Assembly: GCA_009363875.1 (NCBI GenBank)
Contig: CM018691.1
Location: forward strand, 45,753,399-45,817,398
DNA from: Mikania micrantha
Taxonomy: Eukaryota; Streptophyta; Magnoliopsida; Asterales; Asteraceae
Length of the DNA stretch: 64,000 nt
Direction: 5' to 3'
The notes under the pieces were generated by a model. The model worked only from the letters and a program-made list of their open reading frames with translations, ran no database searches and was not told the DNA's origin. Every line of letters starts with the position of its first letter. Within the stretch, counting starts at the first letter, position 1. The translations under genes and the position numbers were made by a program. This document shows positions 22,241-35,397 of this stretch, in pieces.

Positions 22241-25200
22241 ATGCCGCCGCGAAGACAGACTCCCTCGTTACCACAATTAGATTTGGCTCCACATTCTTCG
22301 ACACCATCTCCAACTGACTCACCACCGCCACCTCCTCCACCGCCTCCTCCTCCTCCACTGATAACCCAAGCATCTGGGTCAGGCACAACACCCATACTGG
22401 ATCCTATCACCATCGCTTTGGTGAACCTACTGAGCAGTCAGATGACCAATCAGATGAAGGAAGCGATACCGAAGATGTTCAACCTTCTCCGTAATGAGAT
22501 CAACAACACTGGCAACTCATCAGGAGAAGCCAGTGGGAATACTGGTGGTACTTCACACTATTCCTACAAGTCATTCGTAGGATGTAAGCCGCCTAGCTTT
22601 AGCGGATCTGAAGGAGCCGTTGGATTAATCCAATGGATTGAGAAGATCGAGACAACATTGGACCTCTGCAGCTGTCCTGAACACCACAAGTTCCGTTACT
22701 CAGCTGGAACATTCAACAAACGGACTCTGACCTGGTGGAATGGTCAGATCAACGCCCGAGGAAGAGATGAAGCTATGGCAATGCCATGGGAAGACTTCAA
22801 GGGGTTCCTGAGAACAGAATTCTGCCCTAAGAATGAGCTGCAGAAGTTGGAGGTTGAGTTATCCAACCATGTGATGAAAGGGACTGATCACATGGGGTAC
22901 ACTACTCGTTATCACGAGTTGGTTGCTTTGGTGCCAGACATGGTACCGACTCTAGAGAAGAGAATTGACCGTTATGTAGGTGGACTTCCCGCCTGCATAC
23001 ATGGCATGGTTTTATCAGCCAACCCTACCACTGTCGAGTCTGCAGTGAGACTGTCTTGAAAACTCACCGATCTGATGGTTGCCTCTGGAGTTTTGAAGAA
23101 AGAGGCAGACACTGGCAAGCGGAAGGAAGAGTCATCAAAGAAGCCACATCACTAGCAACACCCGAATAAGAAACAGAAATTCATTAAGAATTACACTATG
23201 GCTACTCCCCTTAACCAAGTAGCTGTGGCACAACAAAATGTGCCCAAGAAACAGTATACCAGCCCACATCCTTTGTGTATTAAGTTCCAATATCATCACA
23301 TTGCTAACACTCCCTGCAAGCAATGCACGGGATGTGGAAGAAAGGGCCATTGGTTTCAACAATTCAGGATGACACCTAACCCAGCAGTCAATAATGCTGC
23401 CCTAGCTCTCCCTCCACCCGCCAACCAGAACAACGGTGGATGCTTCAATTGTGGTGAACAAGGCCACTTTGCAAAGAACTGCCCGAAGAAGGCTCAGCAA
23501 GAAGTTCAAGCTCCTCGCGGAAGAGCTTTTGTTATTGGAGCACCAGCTGCACGCCAGGACCCAAATGTGGTCACTGGTACGTTTCTCTTACATGACTTTT
23601 ATGCATCTGTTCTATTTAACACTGGTGCGGATCAGAGTTTTATCTCTGCCGATTTTGCATGCCAACTAGATTCTATAGAAGAACAGTTAGATTTCCCTTA
23701 TATTATAGAAGTAGCTAACGGAAAACAGATCACAGTTAGAACAGTATACAGGAATTGCCTGTTGACACTTAGTGGTCATACATTTGCCATCGATTTGATA
23801 CCGATGGAGTTGGGTAGTTTCGACGTCATTGTTGGAATGGATTGGCTTTCTTCTAAACGAGTGGAAGTCATCTGTTCTGAAAAGCTGCTTCGAGTTCCAT
23901 TACCAGATGATCGTGTATTGGAAGTCAGAGGGGATCAAGCAAAACGAAGTGTCAAAATCATTTCTTGCATAAAGGCGCGTAAGTGTTTGCAGAAGCAGTG
24001 TGTAGCTTTCCTGGCTCACGTGGTGGAAAAGGAGAAAGACAAGAAGAAGATACAAGATGTACCAGTATTAAAAGAGTATCCAGAAGTATTTCCTGAAGAC
24101 CTATCAGGTTTGCCTCCTGTGCGACCGGTAGAGTTCCGAATCGACTTAGTTCCTGGAGCAACTCCTGTTGCTAAATCTCCATATCGGTTAGCACCTTCGG
24201 AGATGCAGGAATTGTCGAATCAGTTGCAGGAGTTACTGGATAAAGGATTCATCAGACCGAGCTACTCACCTTGGGGAGCTCCGGTCTTGTTTGTGAAAAA
24301 GAAGGACGGATCGTTCAGAATGTGCATCGACTACAGGGAGCTGAACAAACTGACTATCAAGAATCGGTATCCACTGCCGAGGATTGATGATTTGTTTGAC
24401 CAACTGCAAGGAGCTCAATACTTCTCGAAGATTGACTTGCGGTCTGGATACCATCAGCTTAGAGTTCAAGACGAAGACATACCGAAGACGGCATTCCGAA
24501 CCAGATACGAGCATTACGAATTCATGGTGATGCCTTTCGGATTAAAAAATGCACCAGCGGTTTTCATGGACCTCATGAACCGAGTGTGCAAGCCGTATTT
24601 GGATCAGTTTGTCATTGTCTTTATCGATGACATACTGATTTATTCCAAGAGCAAAGCAGAGCATGAACAACATCTCAGGAAGATCTTGGAACTGTTGATG
24701 GAACAGAAACTTTATGCCAAGTTCTCTAAATGTGAATTTTGGTTAAGAGAACTTCAGTTTCTTGGTCACGTAGTCAACAGTGAGGGAATACACGTAGATC
24801 CCGCCAAGATTGAAGCAATAAAGAACTGGGACAATCCGAAGACGCCAACGGAGATACGGTCTTTTCTGGGATTGGCAAGTTATTATAGAAGGTTTATCTC
24901 GAACTTTTCTAAGATAGCATTGCCTCTCACTAAGTTAACTCAGAAGAGTGAACCGTTTGTCTGGGAGCAGAAACAAGAGAATGCCTTTCAAACATTAAAG
25001 CAGAAGTTATGTAATGCTCCAATTCTATCTCTCCCGGAAGGATGTGATGACTTTGTCGTTTACGATGATGCATCCCATCAGGGACTTGGTTGCGTACTGA
25101 TGCAATGGGACAAAATTATCGCTTATGCATCAAGACAGTTAAAAGTTCATGAGAAGAATTACACTACTCATGATCTTGAACTGGGAGCGGTGATCTTCGC

Positions 25201-26901
25201 ACTAAAGATCTAGAGACATTATTTATATGGCACCAAGTGTACCATATTCACTGATCACAAGAGTCTGCAGCATATCTTTGATCAGAAAGAACTCAACATG
25301 CGACAACTCCGTTGGGTTGAACTTCTGAATGATTATGATTGCGTGATCAAGTATCATCCGGGAAAGGCAAACGTTGTAGGTAATGCCTTGAGCCGGAAGG
25401 AACGGGTCAAACCCTTACGCGTTAGAGCTATGGGGATGACTATGCAGACCAGTTTACAAAACAGGATCATTCAAGCCCAACAGGAATCAGTTGATAGAGG
25501 AAACTTGAATAAAGAACTTGACTGCGGAGCAGAGAAACATTTTGGTCTGATGGAATGATCTACTATCAGGATCGTATATGGATCCCGACGGTAGATGAAT
25601 TGAGAAAACTTATCTTCGATGAAGCACACAAGACAAAATACTCTGTTCATCCAGGCGCCGATAAAATGTACCAAGACTTGCGTAGATTTTATTGGTGGCC
25701 AGGAATGAAGAAAGACATAGCCGAGTACGTCGACCGATGTCTAACGTGTGCGAAGGTAAAGGCGGAACACCAGAGACCGTCTGGTTTACTGGAACAGCCT
25801 GAGATTCCGCTCTGGAAGTGGGAACAAATAGCTATGGACTTCATTACCACGCTACCCCGCACTTCCAGTGGTCACGATACGATTTGGGTGATCATTGACC
25901 ATTTAACGAAATCAGCTCATTTCTTGCCAATGCGTGAGACCTTCACGATGGATAGACTGGCCAAATTGTACATCAATGAGATAGTGGTATGCCACGGTGT
26001 GCCATTATCAATTATTTCTGATAGAGACAGCAGATTTACATCAAGGTTCTGGCAATCAATACAGAAATCTCTAGGGACACAGTTAAATCTGAGTACGGCT
26101 TACCATCCACAAACGGACGGTCAAAGCAAACGTACAATTCAGACCCTTGAGGATATGTTAAGAACCTGTATCTTGGATTTCGGTGGGAATTGGGATTCTC
26201 ATTTGCCACTGATTGAGTTCTCCTACAACAACAATTACCACAGCAGTATCGGATGTGCACCATTCGAGGCCCTTTATGGCCGGAAATGTCGATCACCGAT
26301 CCGTTGGACTGAAGTGGGAGATAACCGTATAACTGGGCCAGAACTAATTCAGGAAACCACTGACAAGATTGCTCAGATTCAAAGAAGACTACAAGCAACA
26401 AGGAGCAGACAAAAGAGTTACGCCGACAAACGGCGCAAGCCGTTGGAATTCCAAGTGAGAGACCGTGTCATGTTGAAGGTATCTCCATGGAAAGGCGTTG
26501 TACACTTTGGAAAGAAAGGCAAGTTAGCACCACGATACGTCGGACCGTTCGAAATCATTGAACGTATTGGTCATGTGGCATATAGACTGAGATTACCTGA
26601 TAAACTCAGTGGTGTGCATGACGTGTTTCACGTCTCGAACTTAAAGAAATGCCTTGCTGACGAATCACTCGTCATTCCACTCGAAGAGATTCAAGTTAAT
26701 GATCAGTTGCACTTTATCGAAGAACCTTTAGAGATAATGGATCTCAAAGTCAAGCAACTGAGGCGAAGCCGTATTCCGATTGAAAAGGTTCGATGGAACT
26801 CAAGACGCGGACCCGAGTTTACTTGGGAATGTGAAGATCACATGAAGTCAAAGTATCCCCACCTGTTTGAAGAGGAAGTTGTACCCGACAATAATTCTTA
26901 A
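22241..26901 (+). pseudogene. Element B gag-pol polyprotein, disrupted
   Basis: Start chosen at 22241 (MPPRRQ) because O and J begin gag with similar words. A polyproline run follows (about 22318-22360). Gag holds the WTWWNGQI-like core and a good CCHC knuckle (CFNCGEQGHFAKNC, about 23440). A preceding knuckle has lost its last cysteine. The protease word is NTGAD (about 23615): the catalytic Asp is replaced by Asn. RT with FIDDILIYS lies at 24140-24660, RNase H around 25050-25330, and integrase with H2C2, SDRDSRF and EFSYNNNY at 25620-26340. A chromodomain-like tail (GPEFTWECED) ends at the TAA 26899-26901. Breaks are TGA at 23057, TAG at 23153, TAG at 25211 (a Trp codon in relatives) and a frameshift near 25550. 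It is Tekay-like and cannot make a full polyprotein. Confidence 0.92.
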
Positions 26902-26922
26902 ATTTCGGGACGAAATTTCTCT

Positions 26923-26935
26923 AACAAGGGGAGAC
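26923..26935 (+). other. Polypurine tract of element B
   Basis: AACAAGGGGAGAC lies immediately before the 3' LTR start TGTAACATC. Confidence 0.88.
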
Positions 26936-29900
26936 TGTAACATCAGTGCCGAAACCATCACCGGAACAGTGATCGTAAACAGTACGTGAACAGTCATCAG
27001 GTACAAACTTTATGTAATTCAGTGTATTTCATATCCATGTTAAGTTTCAGTATCATTTCATGTTATCAAAAACAGTGAATTCATAATCATTTCAGAGACA
27101 TAAGTTAAGAACAATGGTTCTTGAGTCAGATAATTATCTGGCAACACAGAACCATCATGTGATTAATTGTTAGGATTTTATTATGTATAAACGTATGTGA
27201 GGAGTTACAGAACAAAATAATACGAATGTCGTTATGTGAATGCTAAACCGACGGGTTATACGTATAGGTGACAATCAGTACGAATAAATCTGAAAGTTTA
27301 ACGTTCTGAATGATATTCAATAATTAGAAAACAATATTTGAAAGTGTAGTTATCGTCGTGTTTGATCGGGTGACGATTCGAACAAATACGCACGATGACC
27401 GCGCGATTCCATTTAAAAGTGAAATAAATATTTTGAAATTTAAATAATTAAAAGATATTTAGTAATTTATTAGGAATCAAAATCTAAAATAATTTTAGTA
27501 ATTCTAATTTAAAACCGAGTCGTTTCGTTACGAAAACGACGAGAAACCGACGTTTTTACGCGAAACCAAGCGAAACCGAACGAACCCGAACGAACCCGGG
27601 TAATGATCAAGCCAACACCACCATTTTCGTTCACTCTCTCTCAAGAAACTTTCCTCACCTTCTCTCTAAGATTTCTACTTCATTTCTCCACGAAATCGAC
27701 CCATCTTGGTGCCTAAACGATCCTCTCAACATGTAGATCACGAAGGTACAAGGGATCTAAGGTTTTATCATATAAATTCGAGGTAATGATCAAGTTTAAG
27801 TTCGAATTCTAGGGTTTTTGAAACCCTTTGGATCGGTCCTATCCCAACCGGTTTTTAAACCATTTTGAGCCATAGGAATCACACTACATCCCCTTAGAAC
27901 GAAGTAGAAACAAGCCTCACCACAAACCCAGTTAATTAGTTCGAAAAATTATGACCACACATGGATGGGTTTGATCTAGTCGAATGAAGCATTCCCAGCA
28001 CCCCGAATGTCTACAGCCGAGACAATCGGCCGAATGGCCATTTTCATTCGCTAGCCCACTACCGTGTTTGTAGGCCCAATATCACTCTGGCAGCCCAAAA
28101 TACTCATGCGGCCTCCCTCCATTCACTAGGCCAGTTTTCATTCGCGTGAAGTAAGTGGGTTCAGTCGGTGCTCATTCGGCCAATTGACTCTTCGCCCCTT
28201 ATTCGACCATGCAACATTCATTCGGCCGAGTCTCATTCCCAACATGTATCCATTCGGCCAAGTTACCTATTCATTCGACATAATTCATTAGGAGCAAGCT
28301 ATTCGGCCGGATCCTCTTTCGGCCAACCTTGATTCGGCTCAACCCATTCGCTAGATACCAACAGCCATTCGGCTTTGTTGGTTCGGCCGGCCTCCTTTCG
28401 GTCGAGTTGAGCCATTCGATCGGCCGAAGGCCATACGGTCCACCCATTCGACCATGGCACTTCATTCGACCATCATTCAATTGGTTCAAGATATTCGATG
28501 GGTGAAGCCCCATTTGACTAATTTGTTTCGTTAAGTCTCTTTTGGGAAAGGTGTAAGGTTACATGATCACAAACATACAAATATTAATACATGAGATGTA
28601 AAATTTACGTAGGAATGCAAGGAACATGCATGGGGTTGCATGTGTGTGCATGGGAGGAATATTAGGGTTCATCTAAACAAAACCAACTTTGAGTGGGTTG
28701 TAGATCAAACCGGAGTTATCTTAAACATTCACACCATTTAAATATAAATGGTGAACATTAACGGGGTTTAACATACTTTGGGGAAATCATGAGGATCAAA
28801 ACGATCGTATCAAATTACAGGTGTTGATTTAATTATTAATCATTAACATCTAAACATTATGATATTTTATAGGAACTTGTAATCAAATAAAGATGATTCA
28901 TTCGAATTATCTAGGATGATTATACGATTAAAAGGCTAATGAACGGCCCGAGGTTGGCCCAATGGGCTTAACCTAAGCCCACCATGATAACCATATTTCC
29001 TTAACTTAATTATGTTTTAATAAGGAAATTAAATTGTAAACCTTGTTAAAACAAATTAAATGATTTTTCTAAATGAATATTCACTATAAAAATGGATTAA
29101 CTTAAATTAAATGAATAATCGTGGGATAAGGGTATTCAGGGGTAATAGCTTAGATTAAGTTCGATGAGATCTTAGAAACACCTTAGCATTTCAGGACACT
29201 TAGTGCACACCGAGACCAAACCCTAGTTACGACGTGATTATAAGTACTTATCGTATTCGAAATTTTCTTAAAACAACTCAGGTGCTAAAGACACATAAGC
29301 AATCATCAAAGGGTGCGCGTTATCTTTTGTGATTCAGTACACAGCAACACAGGTGAGCTCATTGCCCCTTTTCTAAACATTTTTGTTTTAAAACGCGGGG
29401 CTGAGAAGCATGCGTAAACTGTTTTTATTTAAACTGTTTAGTTAAATGCTTTTATTTATTATATGTTGTTGATACTTATAGACTCCTGTCTAGGTAATTA
29501 TTAAACAGATCAAATTATTAAGTTAATTAAAGTACTCTTATGAGTAATACTTTAAATTCAAACTTTAAATAAACCCCTAGTCCATCAAGCTCAAATTCAA
29601 GAATCTAAATTCAAAGTGAAATCAAAGGAACTAAATCAAAAGTTATGATTCAAAGGAATCATAACACAGTGTGGGATCTGAGAATAAAGAATCATATTCA
29701 AGAATCAATTATCATCGTGAATCATGGAAATTCTAAAGATCGAGATCAAGAGACTCAAAGAATCAGAAATCATAAATGTGTATGAATCATTGTAATAATG
29801 AAATAATTATGATCTAATGAAATCATTAATATCAAGTCAAGGTGGATGTCAGTTGTATAAGGAATCAAGACCACGTGTAACACACATATAAAGTCCCACT

Positions 29901-30954
29901 CAGATGCAGAAGACCATTGGGTCAGGCTGTAACGGGCAATAACGTGAACTATCAAATGAGATCAATATCAAAGTCAAAATCATGAGAATCAAGAGATCAA
30001 GAATCAAAGGATATCCTTAAAGTCCCCGCATGTACAGAAGACCTTTGGGTCAAGCTGTAAGGGCAAAACATTAAAATCCCGCTCAGTTCAGGTGTACTCC
30101 TTGGGAGTTATGCCTGACATGGGTCACGTGTGAGAGGTTACAACTTGGACAACCACCAACAACTAAGTCTAATTGATTGAGTAAAACCATACCCAATCAT
30201 CATGTCTTAGTTGTGTTTAAATGTTTTATTTAATTATTTAATTAAATATTTGACATTTTACTATTATTACTGACTTTTGGAGAATCATATATCTATGAGG
30301 AACTCAAGAGAATCAAAGGTAAATCAGATTTCAATAGCGCAATCTAAATCAGAGGTGTTGGGTAAAAATGCTTAATTATCATTAACAACAGTGTCATATG
30401 CATATTAGTATGTGGTGGGATGTTGGCTAGGGCTAGTCCCTTACATATGCCCTATATATAAGCATACCGATGTGGATATTACATGTGGAGTTAATGAGGT
30501 TAGGGTCTTTACCAAAGGAAGTTTTCAAATCATTTTCAAATCATTAAACTATATGAACTCACCAACCATGTGTTGACTTGATCTTTTTGCATGACTTCTC
30601 AGGTGACGAACAGGTCAATTAAGAAGTCATTTATTTTGGACTAGGACTTCAAATAGAAGACTTAGTATTTTGTGCCTGCGTACTTTTGAAGACATCATTA
30701 TACAAATTATTTTGTATATCTTGTGTAAATACAAGATAGAAATTTATGATGTTAATGGTAGATTTACATTGCTAAATTATAAACAATACGGATGTAATTT
30801 AACTTTGTAACTCTATTATATTTAGCATTTCTCATTTATATCATGTGCAATGTAAACAATCTGATCATCACGATTATCACTCACGATATCGCGCCCCGGG
30901 AACTTTCCGCCCGTCGGGACAACCGATCCTATCCCGTCGGCTCGGGGTGTGACA
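26936..30954 (+). repeat. Element B 3' LTR (4019 bp)
   Basis: Collinear with the 5' LTR minus D. It lacks the promoter-proximal stretch present at about 15823-15867 of the 5' copy, and the junction carries GGTAATGATCAAG (27599-27611), identical to 27782-27794. It keeps donor 1 (27783), the mini-exon (29282-29352), donor 2 (29353), the TATA module and an intact acceptor CAG at 30602. The 61- and 80-residue minus ORFs inside are not genes. Confidence 0.92.
29353..30602 (+). other. Putative intron 2 of the element B LTR
   Basis: Donor ACACAG|GTGAGCTC. Acceptor GCATGACTTCTCAG|GTGACG, preceded by CTCACCAACCATGTGTTGAC. 1250 bp, and it contains the shared TATA module, so two alternative transcription starts are possible. 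Confidence 0.45.
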
Positions 30955-31425
30955 GTTGTTAGTGAGATTAAGGTTGTCACTTGTCAGGTTTGTTCAAAAT
31001 CATTTTCAATAACAAAACTACATGACTCGCCAACCATGTGTTGACTTGATCTTTTTGCATGACTTCTTAGGTGACCATCATGTTTAAGCTTAGGAGTTCG
31101 TGCTATTACTAGGATGCCCAGATAGAGGACCTAGTATTTTGGATGTGCATATTATTGAACACAACATACAAATCATTTTTTATATCTTGTGCAGATACAA
31201 GATAAATAACTTAATTATGATTATTTTGGTAGATTTACATTGTTAAATTATGAAACATAACTCATGTAATTTAACTTTGTAATTCTATTTCATTTAGTGT
31301 TTTCTCATATTATATTATGTGCAATGTAAACAATCTGATTATTCCGATTATCACCCGATATCACGCCGCAGGACCATTCCGCCCGACGGGAAAGTTGATC
31401 CAGCCTGTCGGCTCGGGGTGTGACA
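30955..31425 (+). repeat. Element O 5' LTR, piece 4 (3' end)
   Basis: Begins with the right GTTGT duplication of B, continues TAGTGAGATTAAGGTTGTCAC as at 38799 of the O 3' LTR, and ends CTCGGGGTGTGACA. It includes the acceptor-like GACTTCTTAGG near 31060. Confidence 0.88.
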
Positions 31426-31428
31426 GAT

Positions 31429-31445
31429 TGGTATTAGAGCCATGG
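31429..31445 (+). other. Primer binding site of element O (degenerate)
   Basis: TGGTATTAGAGCCATGG has one change from the tRNA-Met complement TGGTATCAGAGCC. It lies three bases after the LTR end. Confidence 0.85.
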
Positions 31446-31600
31446 TTATAAAAAAATATAGGTCATTTTACATAAACGGTTTGACCTAGATTATAACCTA
31501 AGGACCCTTCATGTATAGAACTTACGTGTTAGAAATTTATTTTCATATGTTTTCAGCATTCGATCATAGCACTAACCGATGCATTTCGGTTGTGATTAGA

Positions 31601-34525
31601 ATGCCGCTGAGAAAACAACTACCTTCTCCTCCACCACCACCACCTCCTCCACCTCCACCTCCTCCTCCCCAACTATGAGTTGGATCCGGCTATGATCGCG
31701 ATAGCCACACTGGTCACTAACCAGCTGAAGGAGGCATTCCCTGACATGATGAATAGGATCAACACCAATAGCAAAAAGACTAGAAACACATCAGGGGAAG
31801 CTAGTGGTAACACCAGCACTGCACCAGACTACTCCTACAAGTCATTTGTAGGATGTAAACCGCCAAGCTTTAGCGGCACTGAAGGATTCATTTGATTAAT
31901 CCAATGGATTGAAAAGATGGAGATTACTCTAGACATTAGTTTCTAAAGCACCACAAAGTTCGCTATTATACAAATTCATTCAACAAGCGAACTTTGACAT
32001 GGTGGAACTCCCGGATCAGAGCTAGAGGAAGGGAAGAGGCACTGGCGATGCCTTGGGCATATTTCAAGACTCTGCTCAGGAATGGGTTCTGTCCAAAGAA
32101 CGAACTCCAAAGGATGGAAACCGATATATCCAACGATGTGATAAAGGAGATGATCACATGGGTTATACTACCCGCTATCATGATCTGGTAGCTTTGGTGC
32201 ATGAAATGGTGCCAACACTGGAGAAACTGATCGACAGATATGTTGGTGGATTACCAGCCTGCATTCAGAGCTTGGTTATTGTTGCAAGCCCTGTAACTTT
32301 GGAGTCGGCTATCAGCTTGTCAGGTAAACTTACTGACATGATGGTAGCTTCTGGAACACTGAAGAAGGATGCCGACTTAGGCAAGGACAAGGAAAAATCG
32401 TCGAAGAAACCCAACCACCATCCCAAGAAGAAACACAAGGTCATCAAGAACTACACGATGGCCACTCCACAATAAAGTTGCAGTAGCACCACAAAACCTC
32501 AACAAGAAACAACAAACTAACACATTTCCTTTGTGTGCCAAATGCCAATATCATCATGCTGCTAACACTCCCTTCAAACACTACACGGGATTTGGAAGAA
32601 AGGGACATTGGGTCCAGCACTGTAGGATGGAACCTGCTCAAGCACTGAACAATGTTGCTTTAGCTCTCCTCTACCCAACAATCCAAACATCAACACCGAG
32701 GGATGCTATAACTGTGGCGAGGTTGGCCACTACTCGAGGAACTGCCCGAAGAGGATACAATCGGCACTTCAAGCACCTCGTGGAAGAGCTTTCGTATTGG
32801 GAGCTCCAGCTGCTCGTCAAGACCCGCTCTTACTTGACTTTTATGCTTCTGTTTTATTTGACACTGGTGCGGACCAGATTTTTATCTCATCTGACTTTGC
32901 ATGCAAACTTAGTCATAGTGAGGAACTTTTAGACTCCCCTTATACTATAAAAGTAGCTAACGGTAAACAAGTAAAAATACAAAATTCTTAGGAATTGCCC
33001 ATTAGTGTTGAACGATCAATCACTTACCATCGATTTGATACCGATGGAATTGGGTAGTTTCGACATCATCATAGGAATGGACTGGTTATCCCTTAACCGG
33101 TTTGAGATAGTTTGTTCCGAAAAGCTACTTCGGATACCGATGGCGAACGACCAAGTGTTAGAAGTACGAGGGGATCAAGCTAAACGAAGTGTCAAAATCA
33201 TTTCATGCATAAAGGCATGTAAGTGTTTATGGAAGCAATGCGTAGCTTTCCTAGCTCACATGGTGGAAAAGGAGAAAGACAAGATCAAGATACAAGACGT
33301 GCCAGTAGTGAAGGAATACCCGGAACGCTTTCCCGATGATCTACCTGGTTTGCCACTGGTACGACTTGTAGAATTTCGTATATATTTAGTTCCTAGAGCA
33401 ACTCTTGTTGTTAAATCTTTCTATAGGTTAGCACCTTCGGAGATGCAGGAATTTTCAAACCAATTGCAGGAACTATTAGCTAAGGGTTTCATCTGACCGA
33501 CAGCTGAACAAACTGACCATCAAGAATCGTTATCCATTGACGAGAATTGATGATTTGTTTGACCAATTAAAAGGAGCACGGTACTTTTCGAAGATCGATT
33601 TGCGTTCTGGATACCATCATTTGAGGATTCAAGATGAAGAGATTCCGAAAAAGCCCTTCCGAACCAGGTATGGGCATTACGAGTTCATGGTGATGCCTTT
33701 CGGATTAACGAATGCACTGGCGGTTTTCATAGACCTCATGAACCGCGTGTTTATGTTGTACTTAGATCAGTTTGTTATCGTCTTCATTGACGATATACTG
33801 ATTTATTCAAAGAGTGAAGCCGAACATGAGAAACATCTCAGGAAGATCTTGGAACTGTTAAAGAACGAGCAACTCTGTGCCAAATTCTCAAAATGTGAAT
33901 TTAGGCTAAGAGAGGTTCAGTTTTTGGGTCATGTGATTAACAGTGAAGGCATTCATGTAGCCCCTGCCAAGACTGAGGCGATCAAGAATTGGGATACTCT
34001 GACAACGCCAACGGAGATACGATCTTTTCTGGGTTTGGCGGGTTATTTTAAAAGGTTTACTTCAAACTTTTCTAAGATAGCCTTGCCACTCACTAAATTA
34101 ACCCAGAAAATTTAACGGTTTGTTTCGGAGCAGAAATAGGAAGATGCTTTCCACACATTGAAGCATCAGCTATGTAATGCTCCAATTTTATCTCTCCCAG
34201 AAGGTACCGATGACTTTGCAGTGTATTGTGATGTTTCTCATCAGGGACTCGGATGTGTACTCATGCAACAAGACAAAGTTATCGCGTAAGATACACGAGA
34301 AGAACTACACAACACATGATCTGGAACTGGGAGCAGTAGTATTCACATTGAAGATTTGGAGAGATTATTTGTATGGCGCCAAGTGTACCATCTTCACTGA
34401 TCACAAAAGTCTACAGCACATCTTTGATTAGAAGGAACTCAACATGCGACAACGATGTTGGGTTGCGCTTCTGAATGATTATGACTGCGTGATCAAGTAC
34501 CATCCGGGCAAGGCAAATGTTGTGG
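31601..34525 (+). pseudogene. Element O gag-pol, first part (Gag to RNase H)
   Basis: Start at 31601 (MPLRKQ plus polyproline). The frame breaks at a TGA (31676), at another TGA (31893, in the LIQWIEK region) and by frameshifts near 31945, 32110 and 32475. Recognisable parts are the gag core (31680-32475), a damaged CCHC region (32531-32750), the protease word DTGAD (about 32860), RT with FIDDILIYS (33537-33815) and RNase H (34180-34520). Compared with B, part of the RT N-terminal region near 33495 (SYSPWGAPVLFVKK...) is missing. It is cut at 34530 by solo LTR E. Long dead. Confidence 0.9.
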
Positions 34526-34912
34526 CAAATTGTCGCACCCGGCCTTTCCTTGGGCGCGATGTGACTGATCGGTGCAGGATCGCAGTCTCTAGTTACACAG
34601 GGTCGAGACCTACATGTATGGTTGCATACGTACATCCAATAACTTGGATAAAACAGTTTAATAAAATCAGATTTGCGGAAGTTTAATGTATAAGTTATCA
34701 ATACCGTTTTAATTCATAAGTTGCAAAAGCAGTGTTAAAACAGTTTCAAAATGATAAGTAATAATAGTTGCGGAAGCGATTTAAGTAGTTTTCAATACAT
34801 AACAAGCAAATGTTTAAATGTTATCAAATGGCCTAAGACACTAAAGTAGATGCATGGACTCCATCCTAGCATCCTAGTTCTTCGTGCGTGTGCCTTAGTT
34901 ACCTGAGAAAAC

Positions 34913-35397
34913 ATGCGAGTAAAAGGTCAACAAAATGGTTGTGAGAGCACATGTTTTATATCAGCAATAAACATCAACTGTTTAAAGTAAGAGTTTGCAT
35001 GTCTACATATCATTACAAAGCAATATCCATTGATAGCTAGTCAATAGTGTTATATCATGTGCGGGTTCGCAACCGAAGCTCACATGCTGCCTCCCACCAT
35101 GTCCATCCAACTAGACATGACAATGTTGTTTGGTCAATTTTGCAATATTCCGACCTCTCGTCGAGATGGCCATACAACGCGCAACAGAGGGGTTTGTGAG
35201 GCCCAAATAGTACTATTCAGAATTATTACGCTATGCGCCACGCGTTATTAGCGGTTCGAGATGTGTTTGTGAGGACTTATCTGTTTTGTGGATGAATGCC
35301 AAATGTAACCAAAAAGTATGTTTATTGTATAAAAACAATTTGTATGAAATGTTTTCTCCCCCAAAGGTAGAAAATAGAAACGGGGTCGTGAACTCAC
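34913..35397 (-). other. Putative intron 2 of LTR E
   Basis: Minus strand ACCAG|GTGAGTTCACGACCCC to CGCATGTTTTCTCAG|GTAAC, 485 bp. Both borders match those in B, D and J in wording and order. Confidence 0.45.

Larger units (their letters stand above)
15150..30954 (+). mobile_element. Element B: long-LTR Tekay-like Ty3/gypsy retrotransposon
   Basis: Flanked by a perfect 5-bp duplication GTTGT (15145-15149 and 30955-30959). The 5' LTR is 15150-22065 including the solo LTR D insertion, the primer site is at 22069, gag-pol 22241-26901, the purine tract 26923-26935 and the 3' LTR 26936-30954. Without D the 5' LTR is about 4.07 kb, against 4.02 kb for the 3' LTR. Most of each LTR is non-coding leader and intron-like DNA. 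Confidence 0.93.

Noticed and set aside
22168..22413. Glycine-rich minus ORF
   Set aside because: Shadow of the polyproline stretch of the element B gag.
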